NCBI RefSeq assembly: GCF_029931775.1
Contig: NC_079312.1
Coordinates: forward strand, 58,718,333 to 58,782,332
Source: Euleptes europaea
Lineage: Eukaryota > Chordata > Lepidosauria > Squamata > Sphaerodactylidae
Reading direction: 5' to 3'
DNA length: 64,000 nucleotides
The notes beneath the pieces are model-generated. The model was given only the letters and a program-made list of their open reading frames with translations, was not told the origin of the DNA and did no database searches. Below, piece after piece: positions 46,938-58,900 of this stretch. A program made the translations under genes and the position numbers. The number at the start of each line of letters is the position of its first letter. The stretch's first letter is position 1.

Positions 46938-49900
46938 CTGGAAGAAGAAAGTGGACCTACACATTAGCATCTATAGGGTTAGGTATCTTTTCTCTGATGT
47001 TACACTTAGCAGAAACCTCAATGGAAAACAATGCACATCTTCTCTGCTTCGTCTGATATAACGTAAGGATAAAATGGAAAGAAGCCAGATGGGGTTGGTA
47101 GTTCACAAATCAGCAGCTTTTACTTATGGATTCTCGTACGTATATTTAAGGCTACAGGTCTGAGCCCTTCAGTGCTATAATATGTCAATGTTATAAGTTT
47201 CTTGAAAGTTTCTGAATTAAATAGGAAGATTCTTATATAAGACATTTAAGGCCATGGCGGGACTTTTCTTAGTAGTTAAATTCAGCTTTCATCTGTGTGA
47301 AGCTCACATGTATATCACTTATCGCATAAGCCATCTGCATGTTCACAGAATATGTGCAGAAGGAGAGCAGGAACGAGGATGCTGGCTTTGTCTTCCACCT
47401 CCATGTGACTGCCACTCATGAGCACAGTGCCTGTGTGTGGAGGAAATGCCTGCTCACGTGATCCCTCCTCATAATCATTGATGCTGCTGCTTTCTGAATG
47501 TCGCTGATGATAGGGAAGAAGCATATGCATGGACGCTTCCTTCATGCATAGGAGCTGTGCTCATGAACCAGCTATCAACTGGAGAAGTAGGGTGGGGCCA
47601 GTGCACTTATGGCTGCTCTCCCTTTCCACATGTTCAGTCAGTGCGCAGACAGGTCATGTGCACAAGGGCTAAATTTTCCCATCGTATCTCAAGGTAAAAG
47701 GTAATTACTGTACCCAAGTTAGCTATAATCAGGTCATTTTGGTTTATTTCATGCAAAACTGTAAGGCTTATCACATTCACTGTTTTTTTGGAACTGGTCT
47801 AAATGCACTGTTGTAGGCTTAGAGCTATTACCAGATCAGATTATTAGTGGGCTGGCCATCATGGTGCAATTTTGTTGATATGTATTCAGCAACCCTGAAT
47901 CGTCCAGCTGTTTTAAGATTTGAGAATGTTAGTTGTGCTGCAGTTCTATACCTTTAAAAGTGCTGTCCTAAGTGACTTCAATGGATGTAGAAGGGTACAA
48001 CTTTGCTTAGGATTGCACTGTAAGTCATAATGTGCTGTTTGCTGTTGCCACTGTTTTACTGATTTGTATTTATTGCGTTTTTATCCCACCTTTCCTCCAA
48101 GGATCTCAGAGTGGCATAATATAGTTCACCCAGCCCCATTTTATCCTCACAACAAGAGTTTCATGGATTTGAACAGAGGAATACACGAAGATTTGAACAC
48201 AAGTTTCCCCTGTTAGTCCAACACTTAAACCACTACATTATACGACCTTTTATTATGATTTGTCTTTACATTGTTTTCAGTTGCCTTGGGTGTTATTTTC
48301 ATAACAAGGTTGGCAATATAAAGGGTTTAAAATGAATAAATGTTATATCTAGCTAAAATGTTAAAATGCATTAAGAGCACACAGTAAGATAGCAATGGGG
48401 GGTGTAAAATTACTTTGGATGTACAAAAGTCATTTGATGAAGCTGACTCAAGAGGATCCCTATTCCCCTTTAGAAGTGTTGTGCCACTCTCATAATAAAA
48501 ACATTGTCAGGATAATGAGTTCCTTATCTTGGGATAACTGACATCAGATGTTGTATCACCAGGCCATCTAGATTCTTGGAGAATTGCAAGTTGGTCATGT
48601 TATCATGCTGGGTAGGTACTTTCTGCCCCAGTCCATTAAAAATTACTAAGAAAAATATTGCATATAGCAAGATGACAATATAGACACCTTAGCTGCATAT
48701 AGCTTAGCTATCCCTGCTGTATTGAGATCTTGATATGTGAAACAAAGATGTTAATGATATGAGGGAAGTCACCATAATGATATGGCTGATGACAATACAA
48801 GATCTTTGCATTTAGGTCTTTGGTCTACAGATTTTCTTAACCTCACAAAGCAAGGATGTTAATTTGGCTTGTGGAAGCCAGCATTTGTGGGGTCCATGGA
48901 CTATGCTAAAAAAACATGCAGCTGTGGGCACATGTCATTATTTTTATCCCAACAAGTTCAAGTGGTATGTGCTCTAGTGCATGCCTGTCTACTACCAGGC
49001 GACTGAATTCTTCTTTAGTCCTCAGACTACATTTAGGCTTTGTCAGCTCTACTTAGAAAACCATACCATCCCAGGATCAGGACAGAATGAAGCTATATTT
49101 GGCCAGCAAAGACCACCCACCAACTTGGAACAGTTAGTGTCTAATTGCCATGGGCCTTGGGCCCAATCTTGGAGAAAAAACTCTGGCAGGTTGGAATGAG
49201 TTCATAGACTCTGTCTCTGTTAGCCTAAACCATCTGTTTCATTAGTCATAGGATCAGAAGCAGGAGGAACATATGGATTTGAGCCCTAAGAGGATGGAAG
49301 GAGACAACCTGTTTATTGGAGAGAAAGGCCATAAGGTGCAGAGGTCCACTGCTTACCTTGCTCAGAGAGAGCCCTCTTTTGCTGTCCATGTTTGGGATCT
49401 GCCTTTGGGCTCATATCTTCTACAAACAGGGAGTAGAATACTAGTTTAAGAAGAAGAAGCTTCTGGCTTTTGAATCTAACCCCCTTCCACCCAACCTCAT
49501 AATGAAAAGAAGGAACACAATGGCTAGAAGATTGACTATGTATTCAGATGAGGCACTGAATCTATTTCCAGGGGATAACAGAACAAACGGCTTGTAGGGA
49601 GCATCATCACCATTATGCTGAATGAAAGAAGAGATGAGCTGGAGCTGGTCTCTCATCCTGGCCTCAGTAACTGCACAAACTTTCAGACTCAGGATCAAAG
49701 TTGCAAAATGGGACCTCAAATTTGGGCATAGTTTGCGTTACAGAAGTGAAAAAAGATCACTTGAAATCTGTTGGAAAGATACAAGGAAAGGAAGTATGGC
49801 AGTACCAGAATAAGTCCTTCCTTGATGACAGCTTACTATCAGCACCCTACTTTTGACAGGATGAGGAAGATAAAAGTTTTGCAACATTGCCTTTTATTAA

Positions 49901-52900
49901 TTCATCACACATCTCTTCTTTTAGGTGGCTCCTTTCAGTGACATGCCATCCCAAGAGACAACACTTTTAAAATCTAATTTGAATGCTGGATTTAGTGTGC
50001 ACTAACCCTGGAAGAATAATGACGTGTCATTTATTCAGCTGTTGGGGAATGCAGCTATTTATTAACAATGTTTACTGGTGACAAAGACGGCAGCAGAGAG
50101 TTCTTTTCTAGCTTAATAATACGATGGAAGTTTGTTGTTTGGCTCACTTGGGGTCTTCACCTTGTTGTTGCTTGTGACCTTCTAACATTTGGTTCTTGTT
50201 TAAAGGCAAGGATGGCCACCAGGCCCTACATTTGACAAAGACCACCTCTCCCATGGCTGAAAAAAGCCATGTGTTCATCTACTTTTTAAGAACCTTTGCC
50301 AACTCTGAAATCAGTGGGGAAGAACACAGTCCAAATAGTGCCAATGGTTTTGTACCAAGGATCTGTCCATGGACAAGCAGATACAAAGCCAGACATATTG
50401 GACACAAGCTCCCAGTCACCAGACATTTACCAATAGGAGCCCTGTGCCACAGCCTATTCCTATCCTCACCCAGAATCTTACTAAAGAGCTCCAGTTCCTT
50501 CAAAAACATTTTATAGACTGATGGACCTCACCATCCCTTAGCAAAGGACTCTCTGTCCCATCTGCTTCCATGCCCTCTTCATAGTCCTCTGTGTAGAAGT
50601 ACTCATATTCTGGTTCATTTATGTTCACTATGTTTCGTGCGTGGTCCCCTACAAAACAGGAATGGCTGGTTCAGTAGGTCTCCAAGAATGAAAAGGGTTG
50701 TATGGAAAAGAATGTAAAAATACTGGAAGATTTCACGTGCCTGAGGATGTCTAACCTTCTATTCCTAAGTAGCTGACGAATGTGCCATCTCTAGTAATTG
50801 ATAGAACATTGCAGCTGGTGTACTTATTTTATTTGATAAGCAACCTTGGAAATATATATCATCAGCCAGTGTTGATTATCTAACCGTGCAATCCTGAAAG
50901 GGGGGGCGGAGCTGCTGAGGAGGCGACGAGACCCCTATGCCAGTGTAAGTGCCACTTGTGCCGTCCAAACTGGCATGGACACCAGAGCAAGGGCACTTAC
51001 ACTGGTGTAGGGGCACTGTGTGGCAACACGAGCCTCGTATGCGGGCACTGCCTCCCCGGCAGCATTTGTCCAGCACAAGTGCTTGTGCCGGTAATCCAGG
51101 GGGGCATTCCTGGGGCGGTTCTGACTTTAGGCAGCTTCCAAAGCCCTTTCAGGTCAGGAACACCCCCTTTAGCTAGCATGGAGTTACGTAGGCTAAAAGG
51201 CAGGTGTAGCCCTGTGAAACTCTATGGAGAGGCACAGGGGCTACACCTTCCCTGAGCACAGCTTAAATACCCCCCCCCCCTAGGATTGGGCTGCCCATCA
51301 TGCAGGTCACTTGCTGGAAGATAAGCACCACAGCGCAGGGACATGCGCAACTTTGTGTACCTTAGGATATCAAAGGTCACTTCTTTAGCAAAGAATACCT
51401 GTGGGCCATTTCACACAAGACATGTCCTACAACTATCAGTTCTCTTGTGTGTATTTATCTTAATTAAAATATTTTTACCCTAGCTTTCAACCCATCATTT
51501 TTAAGCTGCTGTTCTTGTTGGGTATTATTACTCTTGTTGCTACAGGGGGTGACAGACTGATACCACTATAAGGGTTTGCCTGTATATTTTTGGCCTCATT
51601 CTCAGGATAAATATGTCTGTATTAATTCCAAAGGAGTAGCTGTATTAGCCTCTTGTTGCAAAAACACAAAAACCACCTGTGGCACCATACAAACTAAAAC
51701 ATATTGTAGAATTAGCTTTTGTGGATGACAGCCCACTATTGTCAGATGTGTGAAGTTGATACCTACCAGTTTTAGGAAACCCACTTCCTGCATCTAACAA
51801 AGGGGGGCTCTTACACGTGAAACGTTGTACTTTAATACTCCAGAGAACTCTTTGATGTGTTACTTTATTAAATTCATCATACATTGCCCTTAGCCAGGAC
51901 AGAACCCTTAGAATCCTAATAATGTGTATATGGCTAAATTCTGCATTCTAAACAATATATATATTCCCTAAAATTGGTGATCACTGAGAAAGAGAAAATA
52001 CAGTTGGAATTACTTAGTTCCAAGGAAATGAGAGGGTGATAGCAGAAATTCTATGCATGATCACAGAGATGATACTAAGCATAACAAAACAACAGGAGAC
52101 AAGACTCACCTTCCCCTTCCTCAGTGTGGGACAACTTAAGCACAGGTACTATTTGAGCGTTAACAGACGGGAGTGGTTGGGTGGATGGATAGTTGGGGAG
52201 GACACCTGGGAGGGGCAAGGTCACAATGCAAACATCAACAAGCACATAAGATACATTGTTCCTTCCCCTCATCAAGAAAAATACCACACAGGCACCAGCC
52301 AGAGTTCAACAGCCACATCTGTGTTGCCCTGTTAACTTACACAGAGAGTGCATTTAACACAACAGACAAAGAGAAGATAAGCCTGGAATAAGGTTTGTGC
52401 GATGGGCCAACTGGGACTATAAGGAACAAAATCCTTTTTGCACACTAGTTCCAAGGGCATTCCATTTCAATTCAGGAATATCTCTTCACCCATAGCATCA
52501 GAGGGCCTCTTGGAAAAACCAGAAGAGATCTGTATATAGGAATTTTATCCCAATCCTCTGTTGCATGCTTGGGATGGGGGCACACACTCTTGAATACTGG
52601 CATTAGCTTGCATATTGGGGGGAAGCAATGTTTCAGCAATACACAAGAAGACACAGGCAGCTATTAGTCAAACACCAATGGCAAATTTATGTCGGGGACA
52701 TAGATAAGCACAGCACAGCATGCTCCCAGGTATGCAGGAGTGTCACTAATGGATTGGAAGAAACCTGATTTCCCTTTTACCCTCCTTCACAATGCCCCTT
52801 GGAGAAAATCAGAAAAATAATTATTGTAATGTCATGTCATGTGTACCCAGGGACTGGCCGCTCTGTTTATTCTTTTCCATCAACCTGTGAAAGTCAATGT

Positions 52901-55900
52901 GATCCAACGGATGAAAACCTGAATGTTTACCTAGGAAACTACGATTCAAATTCCAGCACAGTTGAGGGCTTAGTGACAACAAGAAGAGTTGGTTTTTATA
53001 TGCCGATTTTCTCCACCTTTTAGGGAGAATCAAACCAACTTACAATCTACTTCCTTTCCTCTCCCCACAACAGACACTTTGTGAAGTAGCTGAGGCTGAG
53101 ATAGCTCTAAGAGAACTATGACTAGCCCAAGGTCACACAGCTGGCTTCATGTGTAGGAGTGGGGAAACCAACCCAGTTCACCAGATGAGAGTCTGCCGCT
53201 CATGTATAGGAGTGGGGAGACAAACCCAGTTCTCCAGATGAGAGTCTGCCGCTCATGTATAGGAGTGGGGAGACAAACCCAGTTCTCCAGATTAGAGTCC
53301 ACCGCTCTTAACTACTACACCACGCTGGACAAGACAAACCAAAATGCTCAGCAATAGATCTGGGACTGGAAGCATGGATTTAAAAAGTGGAGGAGAATGC
53401 ATGAGCTGGAGGAGGTAACATAACTGATAGGGAAAACATATGTAGCCCTTCCCACAGCATTTCCCTCCCCCAGCTGCTTTTCCTAAGAATACAAGACAAA
53501 AATTGGAAGGCTCTCTCTCCCCCTCACTACTTTGATAGTGTATAAGTTATGTAAGACCTCCATGCTTGGTGGCAGCATACTTCTGAATGCTAATTGTTCG
53601 GGGGAAGCAATATCCTTCTGGGGGATCTTGCAGGCCACTCTGAGAAACAGTATTCTGGACTAGATGGACCAGTGTAGCCCGACTCTCCTTATATTCCTAT
53701 CACTATAGCACTCTTTAGATATTTAACAGATACCCGTTTCCAGACTGAAGTCTCTGCCAAATGTCTAGTTTGGCCCTGATAAATGATCACTCAGCCTCTG
53801 TTCCTTTTGTAAAATGAGTCCATCTGCTTCTCAGGGTAGTTGTAAGGCTGAATGGATTTTAAAAAAATTGTTCCAAATCCTGAGGAGATGGCAGGCTGAA
53901 ATTCGAAACAAATGTTTCTTTAAAAATAGGCCAGAGGACCTTGGTCTCACTAGTTTAATTATTACAAAGAATGAATTATACCATCAGTACATTTGTTACC
54001 CACTTTACCCCAACAGCACCCCAATTCCCGACAGTTCTCCAACATAAGCATCATCTTCATGGAAATAATTTATTATGAAATAGCTATTGCTAGCTAAGCC
54101 ACCAGTGATGATTAGAGTTATCTATTCATGGTCTTCCTGATTGGGGAAAAGGGTACACCTAGAGGAAGGCTGCTGCATAACTGGGAGCACAAACCATATG
54201 TATTTATCAAATATGTGTCTGACAATAACCAAAACACTCACGTGTATCTGGAGGGGAGAACTGGCCTCCACAAGCTGAAACGAGACAAGAAGAATTTCTA
54301 CTTTTACAGTGCAATCCTGTACAGACAGCCAAAGAACACATTTTGCAGGAAATCCATGATTAGATCTTCCAGCATTTCTTAAAACTGAAATACTGCCATG
54401 GAGATTGCTAATTTCTTTGGAGTAGTGGGTTTTGTCCCCCACCCCCCAAAAATATTTCCTTCTATATAATTTTCCTGATCAAAACTCCTGCCAAATTCCT
54501 ATCTGTTCTCCCCCACAGGCAACCTGGAGAGGGGCAATTTGATTTGGAAAATGGCATATGGAGGTAAGAAGAAAGACTCTTCCTTCCCACTGCTGAAAGT
54601 AAGTCTGAAACCCCTTGGGGGTGCATTTCAGATAAAAAGTGATACAGTTGCAGATTTCTCACTCAGCATGTCTGGCTCTGAGAGGACACTTCTTAAAAGA
54701 ATGGGAGAAAGACACATGAGCACCTAGCACCACAAAGCAAGTACAGTTTGAGCCCAGCTATGGTAGCAGATCTGAAATAAGGTATTGAGAAGAAAGGGAT
54801 GGGATATGGAAGGGCAGAAAGGAAAGGAGGAAATACTTGGGACAAAACAGGAGGCTGGAGTCGTCTGAAAACAGCAGTAGGTATAGCCTTACCGCAGTGC
54901 TGACTCATCTCTGACCTGACAAACAGACGGATTTCTTCTTCCTGGAGAAAAGACAGAATAGGGAGAAGGAGGAATGCAAAGCATGTTATTGATCTCATGG
55001 CACTAGTTGATGAAAGAACCTGAAATAGGAGGGGTTGGTGAATTTCCCTTTTCAGAGCAAGAGAAGGGTTAAGATGGAGATGGCAAAAAGTGTGCCATGT
55101 ACGAATCCATGTTTGAATGCTTGACTGACCCCAATTTCTTGCAAAAGGAGGAAAGATTACTGCAATAGCCATGTCTGGCTGATATAGAGCAAGAATTAGG
55201 CCAGATTTCCACTCAAGGTCATGATTTTGATTCAGGATTTCACATAGGAATGGAGGGGTCTCCTCACCGTCATGCCAGGTACTCCCTTCTCTCCTCTGGG
55301 GCCACCAGGCCCTTGATTTCCCTGTCAACAAAAAGAAAAAAGAAGTCAGGAAAAAGGCAGAACCATTTCAATAACATTTGTGATGCAAAACTAGATGCTG
55401 ACTGGAGTGCAAGCGAGGTGAAAATATCTCAGTTGGAGAGTGGAGCACAGATAGCCAAGGACCCAATAGCTAAGAAACTGTAGATATCTTTGCCAACTTA
55501 CAGCCACAGATCCCATCACTTCCCTCTTTTCTTTCTCCTGTTGTGTTTTTCTCTTCCCAGCACTCCATGCATCTTCTTTGTATCCCTCACAGACCTCCTT
55601 CAGATATTGTGGCACACCCATTTCTTTTAAAACCGTCCACAGTTGAAAGCTAAACACAAACTGATTTTCTTCTGAAATTCTCTGGTATGCTCCAGTAGCC
55701 TTCACAATATGATCTCTAGTGCCTCTTCCTTTCCTGGATCCAGCTTGAACACCTGACATTTCTTGTTCCATATATTGTAAGAGGTTTTGTTGTAAAATTT
55801 TAAACATCATTTTGCTTGTGTGGGAAATTAATAGTCTAGTAGTTGCTGTAATCTTTGATGTCTCCTTTTTTTGGAACTAGAACATAAATTGAGCATTTCC

Positions 55901-58900
55901 AGTCTGCGAGTCATTTTTTGTTTCCTGTATTTGTTGGTATATTCTTGTTAAGATTTTGATGGACTCTGTTTCTGTGGCTTGGAATAGCTCTACTGATATC
56001 CCATGTACTACTGGAGATTTTCTCCCAACTACTTTAAGTGCAGCTTTCACTTCACTTTCTGAAACTGCAGGTTTTTTCTCAAAAGATTATTCCTGGAAGC
56101 AATCTGTCATCCTTTCATTTCTTCTGTAGAGTTCTTCAGTGTATTGTTTCAATAAGTTCTTTATTTTGTCCTGATCAGATAATGTATTTCCATGTTGCTT
56201 TCAGCATCCCTACTGTGGTTTGAATGTTCTTTTGATTTCCTGGATCTTGTGGAACAGATCTCTTGTTCTTTCTTTTTTATTGTTCTCTTCATTTTCTTTG
56301 CACAGGTTATTATAATAGTTCTATGTAATTCGCTGAAAAGGTGCAATTAAAATTCTACTTCTGCACATTTTACTTTTGATTCTAGTCTAAAGCAATTTTA
56401 AGCAATTTGATTCGAGTCTGTAGCAATTTTTTAATCAGTCATCCATAGAGGCTTTACCTTTGCATTTGGCTACAAGAACAGTCTTCGCATATTCCTCCTT
56501 GATAGTTACCCCAATAGTACAGTAAGTCCCAACATATACTGGCAAGTACTGATGGAGCTCACCCATTTATTCCAAAGCAAGCAACAAAGCATGTTGGCAG
56601 CTAACCTGACACTAACCATTGGCTGGGACATATTACAAACCTGTGGTCCTCTTTCTCCTGGGACACCTGAAATTCCTTGGGGTCCTAAAACTGACTCTCC
56701 TGCGGGCCCTCTTTCACCCTGCAATGGGAAAACAAACACATTGAGACAATTTCGTAGCAGGAGCATCACCTGGCATGGCCAGCAGTGCCATTAGCTGATC
56801 TGCATCTCCTTTCAGTAAAGGAGGGAGCTGTTTCCAGAAGGTGTTTTTCGGTTAGGGGAGAAGTGCTCATTTCTAAAGTGCCCTCTCCCACACAAACATT
56901 TTCTACACATATCAATTGTTCAGCTTTCTTTTCCACGTGGGGAAGTTGCCAATTCTGTATGCTGAATACCACACATAGGAGATTACTGCACCTAGTGGGA
57001 ACAACGTACAGACTGCTGCACATAGGATCAGTTATTGAGCTTGGAGAAGCACTTGCTCTGCTCTAATCACTCATGCAAATCTGCCAGAATTGCTTCTCAG
57101 CTGCAAGTGTTGCTTAATATGCCCACCACCTCATTGTGTGCTGGTCCATGTTCCCAGTCTTTGACACCAGTGAAGTACTAGATAAAAACAATGGTCCAAC
57201 TCCACTCTGAGAAAGATGCAATAGAGCTGCCACTGGCTAGAAAAGGATGTACTCTCCAGAGAAGACGCTGGTAGAGTATACACTTCCAATGGAGTATTGG
57301 GAAGGCAGACATAGTACTTTGGTGCTTCTCTTATTGTTTATTAAGAAACAAATGTAGTCATTGCTCATTTATTGTCTGGGATCCATGTGCCCTTCCTCAA
57401 GGAAGTACCTTATTTCAGGTATACTGAATTGATCCAGTACCCAAACTACACTGTACAGTCACTAGGAAATGCAATTATTTCCCCAGCTAGTAGACCACTG
57501 TGCCATCCAGGAAGTGGTTACTTGAGTGCCATTAGATAATGTCCATGACATCATATACAATACATCTCCCCACCATAATGTACATATTTTTAAAACACCT
57601 TAGAAGTTCTATTTTTTAAAAAATTATTTCCAGGCTAAGCACACCTCTGCTGTACTACCCAGGTATGACTGTGCTTATGTAGCCCTTCAGAAAGAAGGAG
57701 GAGACAAAAAGACAGACAAGTAAACTGAAAAAGTTATTAATCAGGGATATCTTTCTAAAGGAATAAAACCTGCCATGGTCCCCTCTTCACTCAAGGGCTA
57801 AGTCTATTATAAACACTTTAATTCCCTGTTAGTACCTAGTCTGAGATGGCAGGCCTACCAGGGTCAAAACTAGGAAGAGAGCTATCTACATTGGACATAC
57901 AATAGTGACTCAGGCAGAAACAGAATGAGGAAAACCAGACATGCTCTCGTTCTGTTCCAGAACTACAATATCTGCCCATCCCACAGACTTGTACTCTGCC
58001 TGTCACTTCTGCCCCATGGTTTTTCCAGACAACAGGGGAGAGGACGTGGCTCAGTGGTAGAGCATCTCCTTGGCATGCAGAAGGTCCTAGGTTCAATCCC
58101 CAGCATCTCCAGTTAAAGGGACTAGGCAAGTAGGTGATGTGAAAGACCCCTGCCTGAGACCCTGGAGAGCCGCTGCAGGTCTGAGTAGACAATACTGACT
58201 TTGATGGACCAAGGGTCTGATTCAGTATAAGGCATCTTCATGTGTTCAACAGGAGTGGTGACAGCTGTCAGACAGTACCTAAGGCACCATTTATTACTAT
58301 TAGCTGGGTCTGGTGTGCCAGAACCAGGGCTGTTGGTATGTATGTATATATGCATGTATGTACACACACACACAGCCAACAGCCCTGGTTCTGGCTCACC
58401 AGACCCACTCACCCATCCATTCAGAAAAGTTACCATCTCCACTGTGCTGGTTCACTCTGAGGCTTGTCGCACCGTCTGGGAAACGTCTCTCAAACCCTTT
58501 AAAACCGTTACATTCTTTTCCCCACGCACCACAGACCTTCCGTTTCAGCTTGGAAATGCTTTGGAAGCGCCAGACATGTTTTTTCCGAAAACGCCTATAC
58601 CACGATGTATTTCCTTATGTCGTTTCAAAACCGGCAAGCCAAGGGTGCGTTCAATTACAAACGCTATTCTGTTCTCCTCCCCTCTTTTCGCAACATCCAA
58701 TGAAAAGCCTTTCTCCTCCCACCACCTTCCCCCTCCCATTTGCATCCACCAATCTTTACTGCTACTAAATCCCCCCCCATAAGTGTTTGTGCAGAGGAGG
58801 GCGAGGGCTGGGAAAGTAGCAAAATTGCTGCGAGCAGCAGAGGGGGGAGGGGGAAGCAGCAAGAGGAGGAAGGGAGAGAGACTGAGGAATAGAGAGAGTG

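Larger units (their letters stand above)
46941..49356 (-). other. COL7A1 last intron
   Basis: The intron is AT-rich, with a palindromic element near 47938 and a worn SINE near 48060. Nothing else recognised. Confidence 0.55.

Noticed and set aside
54693-55331. Open reading frame of 212 codons on the minus strand
   Set aside because: It joins a collagen exon, an intron and an NC2 exon by chance. Only 55321-55268 and 54941-54893 are coding.
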